From: Verrucomicrobiota bacterium
Lineage (GTDB): Bacteria; Verrucomicrobiota; Verrucomicrobiia; Palsa-1439
Direction of reading: 5' to 3'
Length of the DNA stretch: 64,000 nt
Assembly (NCBI GenBank): GCA_003152315.1
Contig: PLZV01000057.1
Span: 74,872-138,871 of the forward strand
Below the pieces are notes generated by a model. The model did not search any database. It was given only the letters and a program-made list of their open reading frames with translations, and was not told the origin of the DNA. Below, piece after piece: positions 19,575 through 30,269 of this stretch. Numbering within the stretch: position 1 is the stretch's first letter; every line of letters starts with the position of its first letter. Made by a program: the position numbers and the translations under genes.

Positions 19575-20522
19575 ATGGGCGCAGTGGAACAGCCAACAGA
19601 TCCAAATTTCAAATCCGGCCTTGCCGTGCTGGTTGGGCGCACCAACGTGGGTAAATCGACGTTGCTCAACGCGCTCGTCGGTACCAAGATAGCCATCGTC
19701 ACACCGAAGCCGCAAACCACACGCGATACGTACCACGGCATCGTCCATCGACCGGAAGGCCAGATCGTTTTCGTCGACACGCCCGGCATCTTCAAGACGC
19801 AACCCAGCCGGCTCGTGCAAAACCTTCATCATAAAGTCCGCGATGCGCTTGAGGGCATCGAAGTCCTCGTCCACGTTGTCGATCCGACGCGTTCCATCGG
19901 CATTGAGGACGAGCGCGTCAACGGCATCGTCGCCCACGCCGTGCAGCCGAAGATTCTTGTCATCAACAAGCTCGACCTGCCCAATCGCTACTACCGCGAC
20001 TCGTGGCTGGAGTACGCTCAGGGCGGTGTCGCCGGCGTCACGGCGGCCGAGGCGGGTGCAAGCGCGCCCAAAGCTCGTTACGCTTCTGTCATCGAAGTCT
20101 CCGCGCTCAAGGACAAGAACATCGAGTTGGTCATCCAGGCGATCTTTCGTCACCTACCTGTCGGCCCGGCGCAGTATCCACTGGGCCAGGTGACCAATGT
20201 CACGAATGAATTTTGGATCGGTGAACTCATTCGCGAGAAGCTTTACCTGCAAACCAACCAGGAGGTTCCTTACACCGCCGCCGTGCACGTCGAACTTGTC
20301 GAAGACCGCAAAGACAAGCAGGGGAAACCGCTCGTGTACATCAAAGCCGCCATCCTGACGACCGACGACCGCCATCAGCGCATGCTCATCGGCCAGGGCG
20401 CCCGGATGGTCAGGAACATCGGTTCCGCCGCCCGCAAAGAACTCGAAGTTGCCATGAACAAGAAAGTCTTCCTCGACCTCGCCGTCTTGATCGACGACGA
20501 GTGGATGGATAGACTTTCGTAG
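19575..20522 (+). CDS. era: GTPase Era
   Basis: This 315-aa protein has G1 GRTNVGKST, G2 in PKPQTTRDTYHGI, G3 DTPG, G4 NKLD and the C-terminal KH domain (HQRMLIGQGARMVRNIGSAARKELE). Era binds the 3' end of 16S rRNA and checks 30S maturation. Between G4 and the SAL motif (EVSALKD) there is an extra Gly/Ala-rich stretch of about 20 residues (GGVAGVTAAEAGASAPK) not present in typical Era. Confidence 0.96.
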   Translation: MGAVEQPTDPNFKSGLAVLVGRTNVGKSTLLNALVGTKIAIVTPKPQTTRDTYHGIVHRPEGQIVFVDTPGIFKTQPSRLVQNLHHKVRDALEGIEVLVHVVDPTRSIGIEDERVNGIVAHAVQPKILVINKLDLPNRYYRDSWLEYAQGGVAGVTAAEAGASAPKARYASVIEVSALKDKNIELVIQAIFRHLPVGPAQYPLGQVTNVTNEFWIGELIREKLYLQTNQEVPYTAAVHVELVEDRKDKQGKPLVYIKAAILTTDDRHQRMLIGQGARMVRNIGSAARKELEVAMNKKVFLDLAVLIDDEWMDRLS

Positions 20523-20618
20523 AAGTTGAATTTCTGTCCTCCCCGCGCCCGTTTTTACCGGGCCACTTGCTTGTCTCCAATAAAGGCGTAAATTAAGGTA
20601 GAACTGGTTGAATGACTC

Positions 20619-21299
20619 ATGAAGGTGATTCTTCCAATCAAATCCGGGTCGCACTGGGCAAGCGTCGCAGTATCCGACTACGCGACTCCGTTGCAAGGCG
20701 CCGAGCTGGCCGTTGGCTGTCGTCTGAAAAACCTCGGCAACATCATCGAGCCACTCATCGACGAACATACAATGGGAAGCGTGGATCAGGCGACGACGCG
20801 GCTCCATATCAAGGCCGCGCTAACCCGCAACGGGAAGCTGCCCTACTTTAAAATCGGCGATGTTCGGCAGGAACTCGACAGCGAATGGCTGGACCTGGTG
20901 GTCAGGATCAATACCGACCTGGTGTGTGGCCATTGTAGTTTTGTTCAGGGCATCGATCCGGAAGTCTTGGACGCATATCCAGCGCGGGAACTGATCCAGG
21001 TCAAGGGCGGAACAGAACCCTACGATTGGAAGTCGCGCTGGATTGAGTCAGGTGGAAAAACTCACAGCGGTCGGATGATCGCCCTCAAGGGTGATCCCGT
21101 CTGGTTGAAGATAAGCGATTTTGGGCATCCGCACCCGCCGTTTGCTTTTGGGAGCGGCATGGACATGGTCGATGTCAGCCGGGTTGAGGCCGTGGAACTT
21201 GGGTTGATCGGCTGGCGCAACGAAATCAGGGTTTCTCCCTGCCCGATCTGCGACGGGGGCTCCAACTCTGGCAACGGTAATGGCGGCCCGGTCAATTGA
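20619..21299 (+). CDS. Hypothetical protein with phage head-protein-like C-terminal region
   Basis: This 226-aa protein reads ILPIKSGSHWASVAVSDYATP at the N-terminus. The C-terminal half (YDWKSRWIESGGKTHSGRMI, then ALKGDPVWLKISDFGHPHPP and FGSGMDMVDVSRVEAVELGL) resembles proteins I associate with phage Mu-like minor head (F) relatives, where a similar GRMIALKxDPxW...PPFxFxSGM pattern occurs. Two CxxC pairs (VCGHC and CPIC) could hold a metal. No other phage gene is adjacent, so this may be a domesticated or stray gene. Confidence 0.62.
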   Translation: MKVILPIKSGSHWASVAVSDYATPLQGAELAVGCRLKNLGNIIEPLIDEHTMGSVDQATTRLHIKAALTRNGKLPYFKIGDVRQELDSEWLDLVVRINTDLVCGHCSFVQGIDPEVLDAYPARELIQVKGGTEPYDWKSRWIESGGKTHSGRMIALKGDPVWLKISDFGHPHPPFAFGSGMDMVDVSRVEAVELGLIGWRNEIRVSPCPICDGGSNSGNGNGGPVN

Positions 21300-21369
21300 C
21301 ATCTTCCTCGAAACGATTGTGACCAGCTCCTTGCCAAGTCCTCGCTTTGCGCTACAGTAGCGGCGCGAG

Positions 21370-24300
21370 ATGGCGACCAATTCTTCTGATTTTATCCTCA
21401 TTGAAGGCGCGCGGCAGAACAATCTCAAGGGCATTGATCTCCAGTTGCCTTTGGGTGAGTTGATTGTCGTCACGGGCGTCAGTGGGTCGGGCAAATCGTC
21501 GCTGGCGTTTGACACGATTTACGCGGAGGGACAGCGGCGGTACGTCGAGACGTTTTCACCCTACGCGCGGCAGTTCCTCGACCGCATGGATAAACCGAAG
21601 GCCGACCGTATCGACGGCATCCCGCCCGCCATCGCCATCGACCAGACCAATCCCGTCAAAACGTCGCGCTCGACCGTCGGCACGATGACGGAACTCAACG
21701 ACCACCTGAAGCTGCTCTTTGCGCGGGCGGCACAACTGTATTGCCGGGGTTGCGGGAAACCCGTGCGGCGCGACACCGCGGATTCGATTTATGAGCAACT
21801 GCCGCAAGCCGGGGGAGAATTGCTCATTACGTTTCCTGTCCCGGTCCCGAAGAACTTCACGGAAACGGAAGTGCTCGATCTGCTGGCGAAACAGGGTTAC
21901 CGCAAAATTCAGGCGCGGGCCGACGGCCTCCTCGAAATCACCCAGGACCGCATTGCGCTGTCTGCCAAGAACCGGGCCCGCATCATCGAGGCTCTCGAAG
22001 CCGCGCTGAAAGTCGGCAATGGGCGCGTCGCGATCAATGGACGGAAATTCTCCAGCGATCTGCATTGCGCGGAATGCGATATCCACTACCGCGATCCGGT
22101 GCCGAGCTTGTTCTCGTTCAATTCGCCGATCGGCGCGTGCGAAACGTGTCGTGGGTTCGGTCGCACCATCGGCATCGACTACGATCTGGTGATCCCCGAC
22201 GACACGAAAACGCTGGCTGGTGGGGCCATCAAGCCGTGGCAAACCGAAAGCTACGAAGAGTGCCAGGACGACCTGAAGAAGTTCGCGCGCAAACGCGACA
22301 TCCCGCTAAAAGTTCCCTGGCGCGAATTGACGGAGGCGCAGCGGAGATGGGTCATTGACGGTGAAGGCGAGTGGGAGGACGGCGTCTGGTACGGCGTAAA
22401 GCGGTACTTCACATGGTTGGAGACGAAGAGCTACAAGATGCACATCCGCGTGCTCCTTTCGAAGTACCGCACCTATGTTTCCTGCAAAACTTGCGGCGGC
22501 GCGCGGCTCAAAGCGGAAGCGTTGTTGTGGCGATTGCCGGGCAAAGCGGGGGAGATCGGGCTCACCATTCATGACGTGGTGTTGTTGCCCATGGACCGTT
22601 GCCACGAATTCTTCAACGAACTCAAACTGCCTGCGCCGCTCGACGAGGCTTCCGATCTTCTGCTCACTGAGATTCGCACGCGCCTTCGGTATCTGGTGGA
22701 CGTGGGGCTTGGCTATCTCACGCTTGATCGCCAATCGCGGACGCTCAGCGGGGGCGAAGTCCAACGTGTTAACCTCACCACAGCGTTGGGCACCTCGCTG
22801 GTCAATACTCTCTACGTGCTCGACGAACCGAGTATCGGCCTGCATCCGCGCGACATCAACCGGCTCATTGGCATCCTGCAGCGGCTCCGCGCCGCGGGCA
22901 ATACACTGCTCGTCGTCGAGCACGATCCGGATGTCATCCGCGCGGCGGACCGCGTTCTCGACCTGGGCCCGGGTCCGGGCGAACGCGGCGGTGAAATTGT
23001 TTTTTTTGGCACCCAGGCGGAATTGAAGAAGTGCGCTGGCTCGCTGACCGCGCAATATCTCACGGGTCAGAAACAAGTGGCCGCGGCTTCGGGACGACGC
23101 GACGTTTCCCTGAGGACCCCTCGCTTGAAGATCCTGGGCGCGCGCGAGCACAACCTGAAGAACATCAATGTCGAGATACCCCTCAATCGATTGGTCTGCA
23201 TCACGGGCGTCAGCGGTTCGGGGAAATCGACGCTGATCCAGGACGTGCTCTACAACGCGCTGTGCAAGCTCAAGCACAAGCCCGAGGAACCGGCGGGCCG
23301 GCATCGGGCCATCATGGGCCACCAGGGAATCGAAGACATCGTGATGGTGGACCAATCGCCCGTGGGCCGGACCACGCGCTCGAATCCGGCCAGCTACGTC
23401 GGCGCGTTCGACGCGATCCGTAAACTTTTCGCCGCGCAGCCGGTGGCGAAGGAGCGCAGTTATACGGCGGGCACGTTTAGTTTCAATTCCGGCGAAGGCC
23501 GCTGCCCGACGTGCGGCGGGAACGGCTTCGAGCACGTTGAGATGCAATTCCTCAGCGACGTCTATTTGCGCTGCCCCGACTGCGACGGGAAACGGTATCG
23601 CAGCGTGGTGCTCGAGGTGAAGGTCAACGGCAAGTCGATTGCCGAGGTCCTCGATATGACCGCCAACGAGGCGTGCGGATTTTTTGTCGGCCATAATGAC
23701 ATCCTGCGCGTACTCGAACCATTGCGCGCCGTTGGTCTCGGTTACATGAAACTTGGTCAACCCGTGCCGACGTTGAGCGGTGGCGAAGCGCAACGCTTGA
23801 AACTCGCGGGACACCTCGCGGAGACAACCAGCAGACGCACGCTCTTTCTCTTCGATGAACCAACGACGGGCCTGCACTTTGATGACATTGCGACGTTGCT
23901 TCAGGCATTTGGCCGGCTCCTCGAACGCGGTCACTCGGTCGTGGTTATCGAGCACAACCTCGACGTGATTCGCGCGGCGGATTGGATCATCGATCTCGGC
24001 CCGGAAGGCGGCGACGCGGGTGGCGAGGTGGTTTGCGTCGGCACGCCGGAAGACGTGGCCAAATGCGATCGCAGCCATACGGGCGTGGCCTTGCGAGGGC
24101 CGGCTGTTCCGAACCAAGTGGCGGAATTGCCTGCGAAGTTGTACAGGGCGAAGGCCGACAATGCGATACGCATTCACAACGCGCGCGAGCACAACCTCCA
24201 GAACATCGATGTTCGCATCCCGCGCGACAAATTCATCGTCATCACGGGCATTAGCGGCAGCGGCAAGAGCACGCTCGCGTTCAATATCCTTTTTGCGGAA

Positions 24301-26724
24301 GGCCAGCGACGCTATCTCGAATCGCTCAATGCCTACGCCCGGCAGTTCGTCCAACCCGCCGCGCGGCCCGACGTCGACGCCATCTTCGGCATTCCACCGA
24401 CGGTGGCGATCGAGCAGCGCACGAGCCGCGGCGGACGCAAGAGCACAGTTGCGACCGTCACCGAGATCTACCATTTCCTGCGGCTGTTGTTCGTGAAACT
24501 CGGGACGCAGTACTGTCCTGACTGCGATATTCCAATCCAGCCCCAGACGCGCGAGGCAATCATCGCGAAACTATCGAAGGACTATCGCGGTCAGCGAGTG
24601 GAGTTGTTCGCGCCGCTGATCGTGGCGCGCAAAGGGTATTACACCGACCTGGCCCAATGGGCCGGGCGCAAGGGTTTCTCCCATCTGCGCGTCGACGGAG
24701 CATTGCTGCCGACGGACCAATGGCCGCGACTGGATCGTTTCAAGGAACACAATATTGAGCTGCCGGTGGGCGGTTCGGAAGTGACGCCGAAACGCGAGAC
24801 GCAGTTGCGCGCGGTGCTGGATATCGCGCTGGAATTTGGGAAGGGCCTGGTCCTCGTCGGAACCGGATCCTCGCCGGGAAATGAGTTCCTGTTTTCGACA
24901 CGGCGCGCCTGTCCGAAATGCGCCCGGAGTTTTCCCGAACTCGACCCGCGCCTGTTCTCGTTCAACTCGAAACACGGCTGGTGCCCGAAGTGCTACGGTA
25001 CCGGGCTGCAGTTTCACGGATTCAGCGAAGAACACACGGGCGACGAGGCGTGGTGGAACGAGTGGTTTGAAGGACAGGAACGCTCTTGTCCCTTGTGCCA
25101 CGGACAGCGACTGCGACCGGAAGCGTTGGCGGTGAAGTTTCAGGGACGGAACATCGCCGACATGACGGCGTGGTCGGTCACGGAGGCGGAGCGACATTTC
25201 GACGCGTCAAAACTGCACGGGCGGGAAGGGGAGATCGCACGGGACATCGTGACCGAACTGCAATCGCGGCTGCGATTCCTGGAACAGGTTGGCCTGTCGT
25301 ACCTCGCGCTCAATCGAGCGGCCCCGACGTTGAGCGGAGGCGAGGCGCAGCGGATTCGGCTCGCGTCGCAACTCGGCTCGAACTTGCGCGGCGTCTGCTA
25401 CATCCTCGACGAGCCGACCATCGGGCTGCATCCACGCGACAACCAGATGCTGCTCGATACGTTGCACAGTCTGGGGGCGAAGGGAAACACAGTGGTCGTG
25501 GTCGAACACGACGAAGACACAATCCGTCGCGCCGAGCATATTATTGATCTCGGTCCCGGTGCGGGTCACAACGGTGGACGCGTGGTGGCGGAGGGAAGCC
25601 TCAAGGAGATTCTCGCCAGCCGGGAATCGCTCACGGGGAAACTGCTTCGCGAACCGCTGCGGCATCCCTTGAAGGGAATTCCACGTCCGACCGCCATGAA
25701 ATTCGTGGAGATCGTCGGCGCGAAGTTGCACAACTTGAAGCACGTTCGCGTGAAGATCCCGCTGGGCCAGCTCGTTGCCGTGACGGGCGTGAGCGGGAGC
25801 GGCAAGAGCACGTTGATCCGCGACGTGCTGTACAAAAACTTGAAGGACCGGTCGCACCACCTGGGTTGCGAGCAGATTCACGGCGCGGAGAATGTGTCGC
25901 GCGCGCTCGAAGTGGACCAGGCGCCGATTGGCAAGACGCCGCGCTCGTGCCCGGCGACGTACGTGGGATTTTGGGACGACATCCGATTGTTATTCGCCAA
26001 CATTCCCGAGGCGAAGATGCGTGGATACGGGCCGTCGCGGTTTTCCTTCAATGTCTCGGGCGGCCGCTGCGAGGAGTGCGAAGGGCAGGGCATGAAGAGG
26101 ATTGAGATGAGTTTTCTGCCGGATGTATCGGTCACCTGCGACGCGTGCCGGGGGAAGCGATTCACGCCCGAGACGCTGGACATCCGCTTCAAGGAGAAAT
26201 CCATCGGGGAGGTGTTGGGGATGAGTGTCGATGAGGCGGTGGAGTTCTTTTCCGCGCACCGTTACATTCACCGTGGCTTGAAATTGCTGCAGGAGGTGGG
26301 GCTGGGCTACGTCACGCTCGGCCAGCCCAGTCCGACGTTGAGCGGCGGCGAGGCGCAACGCATCAAGCTGGTGACCGAGTTGGCGAAGGCGGAAACCGGC
26401 GAACGCCGGGAAGGCCCCGCCACGCTCTACGTGCTCGATGAGCCGACGATTGGGTTGCACATGGCGGACGTGGAGAAGCTGATTCGCGTGCTGCATCGGT
26501 TGGTGGACGCCGGCAACACGGTGGTTATTATCGAACACAATCTCGACATCATTGCCGAAGCGGACTGGATTATCGATTTGGGCCCCGAAGGCGGCGATGG
26601 CGGCGGCAAGATCGTGGCCCAAGGCACCCCGCAACAGGTCATCAAGGCCGCGTCCTATACGGCGAAGTTTTTGGCAGAGTTTCTCCGGGAGCGTACTGGC
26701 AGGCTCACTTTGGCTTCAGTTTGA
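21370..26724 (+). CDS. uvrA: Excinuclease ABC subunit A, tandem double-length form
   Basis: This 1784-aa protein is two UvrA units fused in frame. Four ABC ATPase modules are visible, with Walker A loops GVSGSGKSS (about 36), GVSGSGKST (about 612), GISGSGKST (about 960) and GVSGSGKST (about 1473), each matched by an LSGGE signature. Zinc-finger CxxC pairs occur in both halves (CETCRG, CPTCGG/CPDCDG, CPKCYG, CEECEG/CDACRG). UvrA scans DNA for bulky lesions with UvrB. Normal UvrA is about 940 aa; chlamydial UvrA is duplicated to almost exactly this length, pointing to a PVC-lineage trait. Confidence 0.97.
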   Translation: MATNSSDFILIEGARQNNLKGIDLQLPLGELIVVTGVSGSGKSSLAFDTIYAEGQRRYVETFSPYARQFLDRMDKPKADRIDGIPPAIAIDQTNPVKTSRSTVGTMTELNDHLKLLFARAAQLYCRGCGKPVRRDTADSIYEQLPQAGGELLITFPVPVPKNFTETEVLDLLAKQGYRKIQARADGLLEITQDRIALSAKNRARIIEALEAALKVGNGRVAINGRKFSSDLHCAECDIHYRDPVPSLFSFNSPIGACETCRGFGRTIGIDYDLVIPDDTKTLAGGAIKPWQTESYEECQDDLKKFARKRDIPLKVPWRELTEAQRRWVIDGEGEWEDGVWYGVKRYFTWLETKSYKMHIRVLLSKYRTYVSCKTCGGARLKAEALLWRLPGKAGEIGLTIHDVVLLPMDRCHEFFNELKLPAPLDEASDLLLTEIRTRLRYLVDVGLGYLTLDRQSRTLSGGEVQRVNLTTALGTSLVNTLYVLDEPSIGLHPRDINRLIGILQRLRAAGNTLLVVEHDPDVIRAADRVLDLGPGPGERGGEIVFFGTQAELKKCAGSLTAQYLTGQKQVAAASGRRDVSLRTPRLKILGAREHNLKNINVEIPLNRLVCITGVSGSGKSTLIQDVLYNALCKLKHKPEEPAGRHRAIMGHQGIEDIVMVDQSPVGRTTRSNPASYVGAFDAIRKLFAAQPVAKERSYTAGTFSFNSGEGRCPTCGGNGFEHVEMQFLSDVYLRCPDCDGKRYRSVVLEVKVNGKSIAEVLDMTANEACGFFVGHNDILRVLEPLRAVGLGYMKLGQPVPTLSGGEAQRLKLAGHLAETTSRRTLFLFDEPTTGLHFDDIATLLQAFGRLLERGHSVVVIEHNLDVIRAADWIIDLGPEGGDAGGEVVCVGTPEDVAKCDRSHTGVALRGPAVPNQVAELPAKLYRAKADNAIRIHNAREHNLQNIDVRIPRDKFIVITGISGSGKSTLAFNILFAEGQRRYLESLNAYARQFVQPAARPDVDAIFGIPPTVAIEQRTSRGGRKSTVATVTEIYHFLRLLFVKLGTQYCPDCDIPIQPQTREAIIAKLSKDYRGQRVELFAPLIVARKGYYTDLAQWAGRKGFSHLRVDGALLPTDQWPRLDRFKEHNIELPVGGSEVTPKRETQLRAVLDIALEFGKGLVLVGTGSSPGNEFLFSTRRACPKCARSFPELDPRLFSFNSKHGWCPKCYGTGLQFHGFSEEHTGDEAWWNEWFEGQERSCPLCHGQRLRPEALAVKFQGRNIADMTAWSVTEAERHFDASKLHGREGEIARDIVTELQSRLRFLEQVGLSYLALNRAAPTLSGGEAQRIRLASQLGSNLRGVCYILDEPTIGLHPRDNQMLLDTLHSLGAKGNTVVVVEHDEDTIRRAEHIIDLGPGAGHNGGRVVAEGSLKEILASRESLTGKLLREPLRHPLKGIPRPTAMKFVEIVGAKLHNLKHVRVKIPLGQLVAVTGVSGSGKSTLIRDVLYKNLKDRSHHLGCEQIHGAENVSRALEVDQAPIGKTPRSCPATYVGFWDDIRLLFANIPEAKMRGYGPSRFSFNVSGGRCEECEGQGMKRIEMSFLPDVSVTCDACRGKRFTPETLDIRFKEKSIGEVLGMSVDEAVEFFSAHRYIHRGLKLLQEVGLGYVTLGQPSPTLSGGEAQRIKLVTELAKAETGERREGPATLYVLDEPTIGLHMADVEKLIRVLHRLVDAGNTVVIIEHNLDIIAEADWIIDLGPEGGDGGGKIVAQGTPQQVIKAASYTAKFLAEFLRERTGRLTLASV

Positions 26725-26774
26725 GATCCGAGTCAGACTTGTGCAGAAAGGCGAACAGGATATTTGTCCACCGC

Positions 26775-27563
26775 CTACTGAGCCGCTCCTGCAAACTTAT
26801 CGTCCTTCCATGAACCTTTGTCCGCCTTCCCGTCGGGATAAGTCATTTTGCCCTGCCCATCCATCTTTCCATCACGAAATCGACCCACGTACATGTGACC
26901 ATCGGGCCAGGTCATCGCCCCCGCGCCGTCAGGCAGTTCGACAGCTCCAAAAGCGAGCTTCCAGTCCCCCGCATATTCGCAGCCATCTTTCCACAGAATT
27001 GTCCCGCCGCTCAGGCTGCCATCGGTGTTCCAGGTTCCTTCCTCTCTTGTGCCATCGGGTGCGACCCAGGTTCCGCTCACCTTGTACTCTTTCCCTGCGC
27101 GCCACTCGCCGCGTTGGTTCGTCCCGTCTGAGGCAGTAAGGCTTCCCTGTCCGTTGGATTTGCCGTCCTTAAACTCGCCCGCGTACTGTCTTCCATCAGG
27201 TGTCGTGGTGGTCCCGTGACCGTTCGGGATGCCACGCTGTAACTGCCCGACGTACTTCTTTCCATCCGATGTTGTAATCGTGCCAAAACCGGTCGGGATG
27301 CCATCCGTAAATTCGCATTCGTACCGCATTCCATTGGCCAACGTGCTGATCCCTTTTCCGTTGGGCTGCCCATTTTTAAACTCTCCCACGTAAACCGCTC
27401 CGCGACGCGACAGCATTGTACCGTGGCCATTCGGCTGGCCATCCTTCCACTCACCGACGTATTTGTCTCCATTGGGCAGTGTGTTCGTCTCCTGGCCGAT
27501 GCAAGTTGATGTGAACAGGTGTGGGGAAAAAATCAGCGCCAGGAAAAATCCGAGTCGTTTCAT
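26775..27563 (-). CDS. Exported MORN-repeat protein
   Basis: This 262-aa protein has a signal peptide (MKRLGFFLALIFSPHLFTSTCIG) and about seven to eight MORN repeats of the form YVGEWKDGQPNGHGTM, beginning near residue 33 and running to the end; two central repeats are degenerate. MORN repeats make an elongated beta-sheet and often bind lipids or proteins. No catalytic domain is attached. It converges on uvrA. A periplasmic or surface structural role is inferred. Confidence 0.88.
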   Translation of the reverse strand: MKRLGFFLALIFSPHLFTSTCIGQETNTLPNGDKYVGEWKDGQPNGHGTMLSRRGAVYVGEFKNGQPNGKGISTLANGMRYECEFTDGIPTGFGTITTSDGKKYVGQLQRGIPNGHGTTTTPDGRQYAGEFKDGKSNGQGSLTASDGTNQRGEWRAGKEYKVSGTWVAPDGTREEGTWNTDGSLSGGTILWKDGCEYAGDWKLAFGAVELPDGAGAMTWPDGHMYVGRFRDGKMDGQGKMTYPDGKADKGSWKDDKFAGAAQ

Positions 27564-27697
27564 CGTTGCTTTCGGTTCGGGCTGTTTCTCATTGGCGATT
27601 GGATTGTATGACTGTTGAGGCCATGCAGCCGCAAACGTTCCATCGGTTCGACATCACGCTTTGAGACAGCGGGAACAACCAAATGAGAATCCGACGC

Positions 27698-27991
27698 TCA
27701 ACTCCCCATTCTACAATCTGCTGAACCACCCGGAGCAGGGGGCTCGGCTTTCGGTTGCCCCAAGGAGAGGATGACCCGACTCTCGACGGGAGTCTTATTG
27801 AACTCAATCACTTCATTGAGCGTATCGCGAAAAAGTTCAAGGCCCGTCGTCGGAATAATGATTGAGTTGCGGCGACCATTACCGACCTCTTCGGTGATCC
27901 GCAAGAATGTCCCTTGCAAATTCTCTTTCAGATCAAAGGTGAATTGCTTGCGTTCGACACGAATATGAATCTTGCGTAATTGTGCATCCAT
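27698..27991 (-). CDS. PUR-domain (DUF3276-like) nucleic-acid-binding protein
   Basis: The ATG at 27991 gives 97 aa starting MDAQLRKIHIRVERKQFTFDL; a GTG three codons upstream is possible. The pattern of four strands and a helix ending in GRRNSIIIPTTGLELFRDTL followed by NEVIEFN matches the small PUR-type proteins that bind single-stranded DNA or RNA. The C-terminal tail is Pro/Ala-rich. The regulatory target is unknown. Confidence 0.75.
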   Translation of the reverse strand: MDAQLRKIHIRVERKQFTFDLKENLQGTFLRITEEVGNGRRNSIIIPTTGLELFRDTLNEVIEFNKTPVESRVILSLGQPKAEPPAPGGSADCRMGS

Positions 27992-28000
27992 AGTAGCCAC

Positions 28001-28389
28001 GTAGACTTGTTGCTTTCGCTCCTCCTTTGGGGCAAATTGCGGTAGATAGTATAACAGCCGCAGTGAATTACAACAGCAGTTTTATTTCCATTCTTTACCG
28101 TAGCGAGGAAAGAGGGGGGGCACTTGGGTCGTGTCGGAAAAGACTCCCTATAAACACGGCAACGTCACATCATTTCGCTTGTGTTCCCACCAGTATCTTT
28201 ATTCCTTTACTAGCGCTCCCAGGGAGGGGGACGAGCCACATGCGGGGCTGGTATACAGGGAAGGTATGGGAATTTCCATGGGACGACCAACTTCGGTGGG
28301 GCGTTGCAGCCGCAAGGGTTTTATTGATTTGACATAACACCTTGAGGGCAAGGAGGTCGGCTGGCAGGCGTAATGCTCTTTTTACTAGT
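28001..28389. other. Gene-free AT-richer stretch
   Basis: Left part of a gene-poor region. Short ORFs on both strands have no recognisable composition or motif. It should hold the promoter of the PUR-domain gene on the minus strand. Nothing else can be supported. Confidence 0.5.
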
Positions 28390-28590
28390 ATGACCGACAA
28401 TACGGTCGGCAATCAAAGGCGTCTTGCAGACACGGAGAAGTGTCGGACCAGATATCTGGGGCAATCTCTTGATTTCTCGGATTGCCTGGTGGAAAACCCC
28501 GACGGTTGCAAGTATGCGCTACGTTTTGGTTCTGGCGTCCTTTGCCGCCATCCTAATCGGCGGAGCTTCGAGAAGATCGATCCGCGTTGA
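28390..28590 (+). CDS. Possible small Cys-containing protein
   Basis: The 66-aa frame MTDNTVGNQRRLADTEKCRT continues with RYLGQSLDFSDCLVENPDGC and ALRFGSGVLCRHPNRRSFEK. Four evenly spaced cysteines and a protein-like composition (unlike the Arg/Ser-rich shadow frames around it) suggest a real small protein, perhaps metal-binding. No good ribosome-binding site precedes the ATG, and the start may be further in. The function is unknown. Confidence 0.4.
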   Translation: MTDNTVGNQRRLADTEKCRTRYLGQSLDFSDCLVENPDGCKYALRFGSGVLCRHPNRRSFEKIDPR

Positions 28591-29050
28591 CGCCTCTCCA
28601 GTAGTCTTTACCACCGAAGCCCGGCCATTATCGAATCCGCCGCCCGCATAAACTCTTGATCACACGAGAACTGGGCCGAGAAATACGAGGCGCTATTGAT
28701 ACTCCCGCAGTTCCTTCCTCGGCATCGCCATCAATCGGCCCGGTCTGCCCGTCCTGTTGACCGCTCCCATTCCATCGGGGTCGTGGTTGACAGAGGCTTC
28801 CAGAGGCCGGACATTCTACCGGCAGTGTAGAGGCTGACATGCTCTTCCTTCGACATCCTCCGTCGAAGCACCTCCTTGGGGGTGTGATCGGGCGCTACAC
28901 TGCCAGTATTGAAGTCGGTCGTACCGACAATAACTTGCCCCGGGGCTTCAAGGTGTTTGCAGCCATTTGGTAAAAAGCGGACCGGCAGGGATCCAGCGCA
29001 AGCATCGAACCGGCCACGGTCAGGCGGCACGAGTACAAGACCGTGGTGTA
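28591..29050. other. Gene-free stretch with hairpin repeat copy A
   Basis: About 460 bp without a convincing gene. It contains the first copy of the CTTCGAC/GTCGAAG hairpin repeat (annotated separately). Frames across it have the biased composition of non-coding DNA. Confidence 0.5.
28844..28875. repeat. Hairpin repeat, copy A
   Basis: A 7-bp perfect stem (CTTCGAC at 28848-28854, GTCGAAG at 28862-28868) encloses a 7-base loop. The surrounding 32 bases recur with one change at 29498-29529. On the minus strand a GGAGGTG sequence precedes the stem. Confidence 0.75.
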
Positions 29051-29260
29051 TTAGCCCCGCTTGCCAATTTCGAGGAAGACTTCGTCGATGGATTTTCGCT
29101 TGGTGATGGCACGGTCGATCATTTCGCTGTAAACGTCATCGTCGACCACGATGTGTTGCGTGGGACCGGCTTTTTCATCGGACCAAGATACATAGAGAGG
29201 CACCCGCTTTCGCAGCACGCGGAAGACGGGAGTGGAGATTTCCAGCACGTGTTTATTCAT
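29051..29260 (-). CDS. Small hypothetical protein (69 aa)
   Basis: The frame from the ATG at 29260 reads MNKHVLEISTPVFRVLRKRV and ends KRKSIDEVFLEIGKRG, with a composition typical of a folded protein. The much longer upstream extension in the same frame is Arg/Cys-rich and unlikely. A basic strand-rich N-terminal half followed by an acidic helix resembles small DNA-binding or antitoxin-like proteins, but there is no firm match and no toxin partner beside it. Confidence 0.5.
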   Translation of the reverse strand: MNKHVLEISTPVFRVLRKRVPLYVSWSDEKAGPTQHIVVDDDVYSEMIDRAITKRKSIDEVFLEIGKRG

Positions 29261-29773
29261 ACCCTTCACCCTACCGGGGGGTACCCTATTGCATCGGCAA
29301 TGCCAACGTGATGGCGCTTTTGCGCAGGCGTGCAAGCTTCTCACGCGAAGGAGATTGCGAGGACGGCGGGTCGGACGGCATTGCCGGGGCGACTGACACG
29401 TTGGCATAAGCAGCGTGTACGGGCCGACAGTCTGTCGGATTGGATGCAGCATCCCAGGCCGAATGAACCAGTCCCAGAGTAGAACGACTGAATCGCCCTT
29501 CCTTCGACATACTCCGTCGAAGCACCTCCCGGGGGCCAGGAAACAACTGATGCTTCGGTGGTAGATGGCGGCGGAAATTGGCGGGGGCGGACATGGTCCA
29601 CTTTATTATTGCTCTTATGGCTGCCCGGCCTATCATCAACCCAGTTAGCCGATAGAAGCCGCTCACAGTGAGATTGGTAGATTATCAGGCGAGCATGGTT
29701 GCTCGGTGACAATCTGAAACCCGAATCCATCGGGAACTCTCACTGGGACCTCCTACCGCAGCAGAAAGAGATA
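29261..29773. other. Gene-free stretch with hairpin repeat copy B and the RRM-gene leader
   Basis: About 510 bp with no supportable gene. It holds hairpin repeat copy B and the region upstream of the RRM gene, where promoter and 5' leader should lie. RRM cold-shock-type genes often have long regulated leaders, but I cannot identify a specific structure. Confidence 0.5.
29498..29529. repeat. Hairpin repeat, copy B
   Basis: The same stem (CTTCGAC 29502-29508, GTCGAAG 29516-29522) and flanks as copy A, with a one-base difference in the loop. The two copies are 654 bp apart, in the same orientation. Confidence 0.75.
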
Positions 29774-30040
29774 ATGGCAACGAAACTATACGTAGGCAAC
29801 CTGTCACACAACACGACGGAAGGCCAGGTTCTCGAACTTTTCAAGCAGGCGGGCAACGTGGTCAGTTGCCAGCTCATCATGGACAAGATCACCAGCAAGT
29901 CCAAAGGATTTGCCTTCGTGGAGATGGGCTCGGATGCCGAGGCCGCCAAAGCGATGGCTGATTTCAATGGCAAGGAAGTGGATGGTCGGCCGCTGAAAGT
30001 CAACGAAGCCAAACCTCGTGTTGATCGCCCCCCGCGATAA
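29774..30040 (+). CDS. RRM-type RNA-binding protein
   Basis: This 88-aa single-RRM protein starts at the ATG at 29774 (MATKLYVGNLSHNTTEGQ). RNP2 is KLYVGNLS and RNP1 is KGFAFVEM. The tail is short and Pro/Arg-containing. These proteins bind single-stranded RNA and are often cold-induced in cyanobacteria and PVC bacteria. It is monocistronic. Upstream in-frame codons are unlikely to be translated because the RRM fold starts at this Met. Confidence 0.93.
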   Translation: MATKLYVGNLSHNTTEGQVLELFKQAGNVVSCQLIMDKITSKSKGFAFVEMGSDAEAAKAMADFNGKEVDGRPLKVNEAKPRVDRPPR

Positions 30041-30269
30041 TTCCGCCGGCAGCGGCGGCCGGTGATGGTCCTGGAAGCAGGACCAGCGGTCAAAACGGGC
30101 GCACGGGGATTTAGTGATCCCAGGTCGCTTCCTGTATTTGGGTTCGTTTGCCGTGAAAACTACATCGCGGGTTTGCCGCAGATGACAGCGGCGTCTCGTC
30201 GGACTCGGCTTCGGGACGAAGGCGCTTTGTAGAAACCCAGCTACAACTACGATGCCAGGCAGACCGTGA

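Noticed and set aside
22306-24474. 722-aa open frame on the minus strand opposite uvrA
   Set aside because: It lies wholly antisense to conserved UvrA motifs, and its His/Arg/Val-rich composition is the mirror of GC-rich coding DNA. No motif of its own.
28027-28332. 101-aa plus-strand frame
   Set aside because: No ribosome site, irregular composition and no recognisable motif; overlaps another equally weak frame.
28731-29666. ORFs with PREVLRRRMSKE-like repeats
   Set aside because: The similarity is due to the non-coding hairpin repeat; the frames are not otherwise related.
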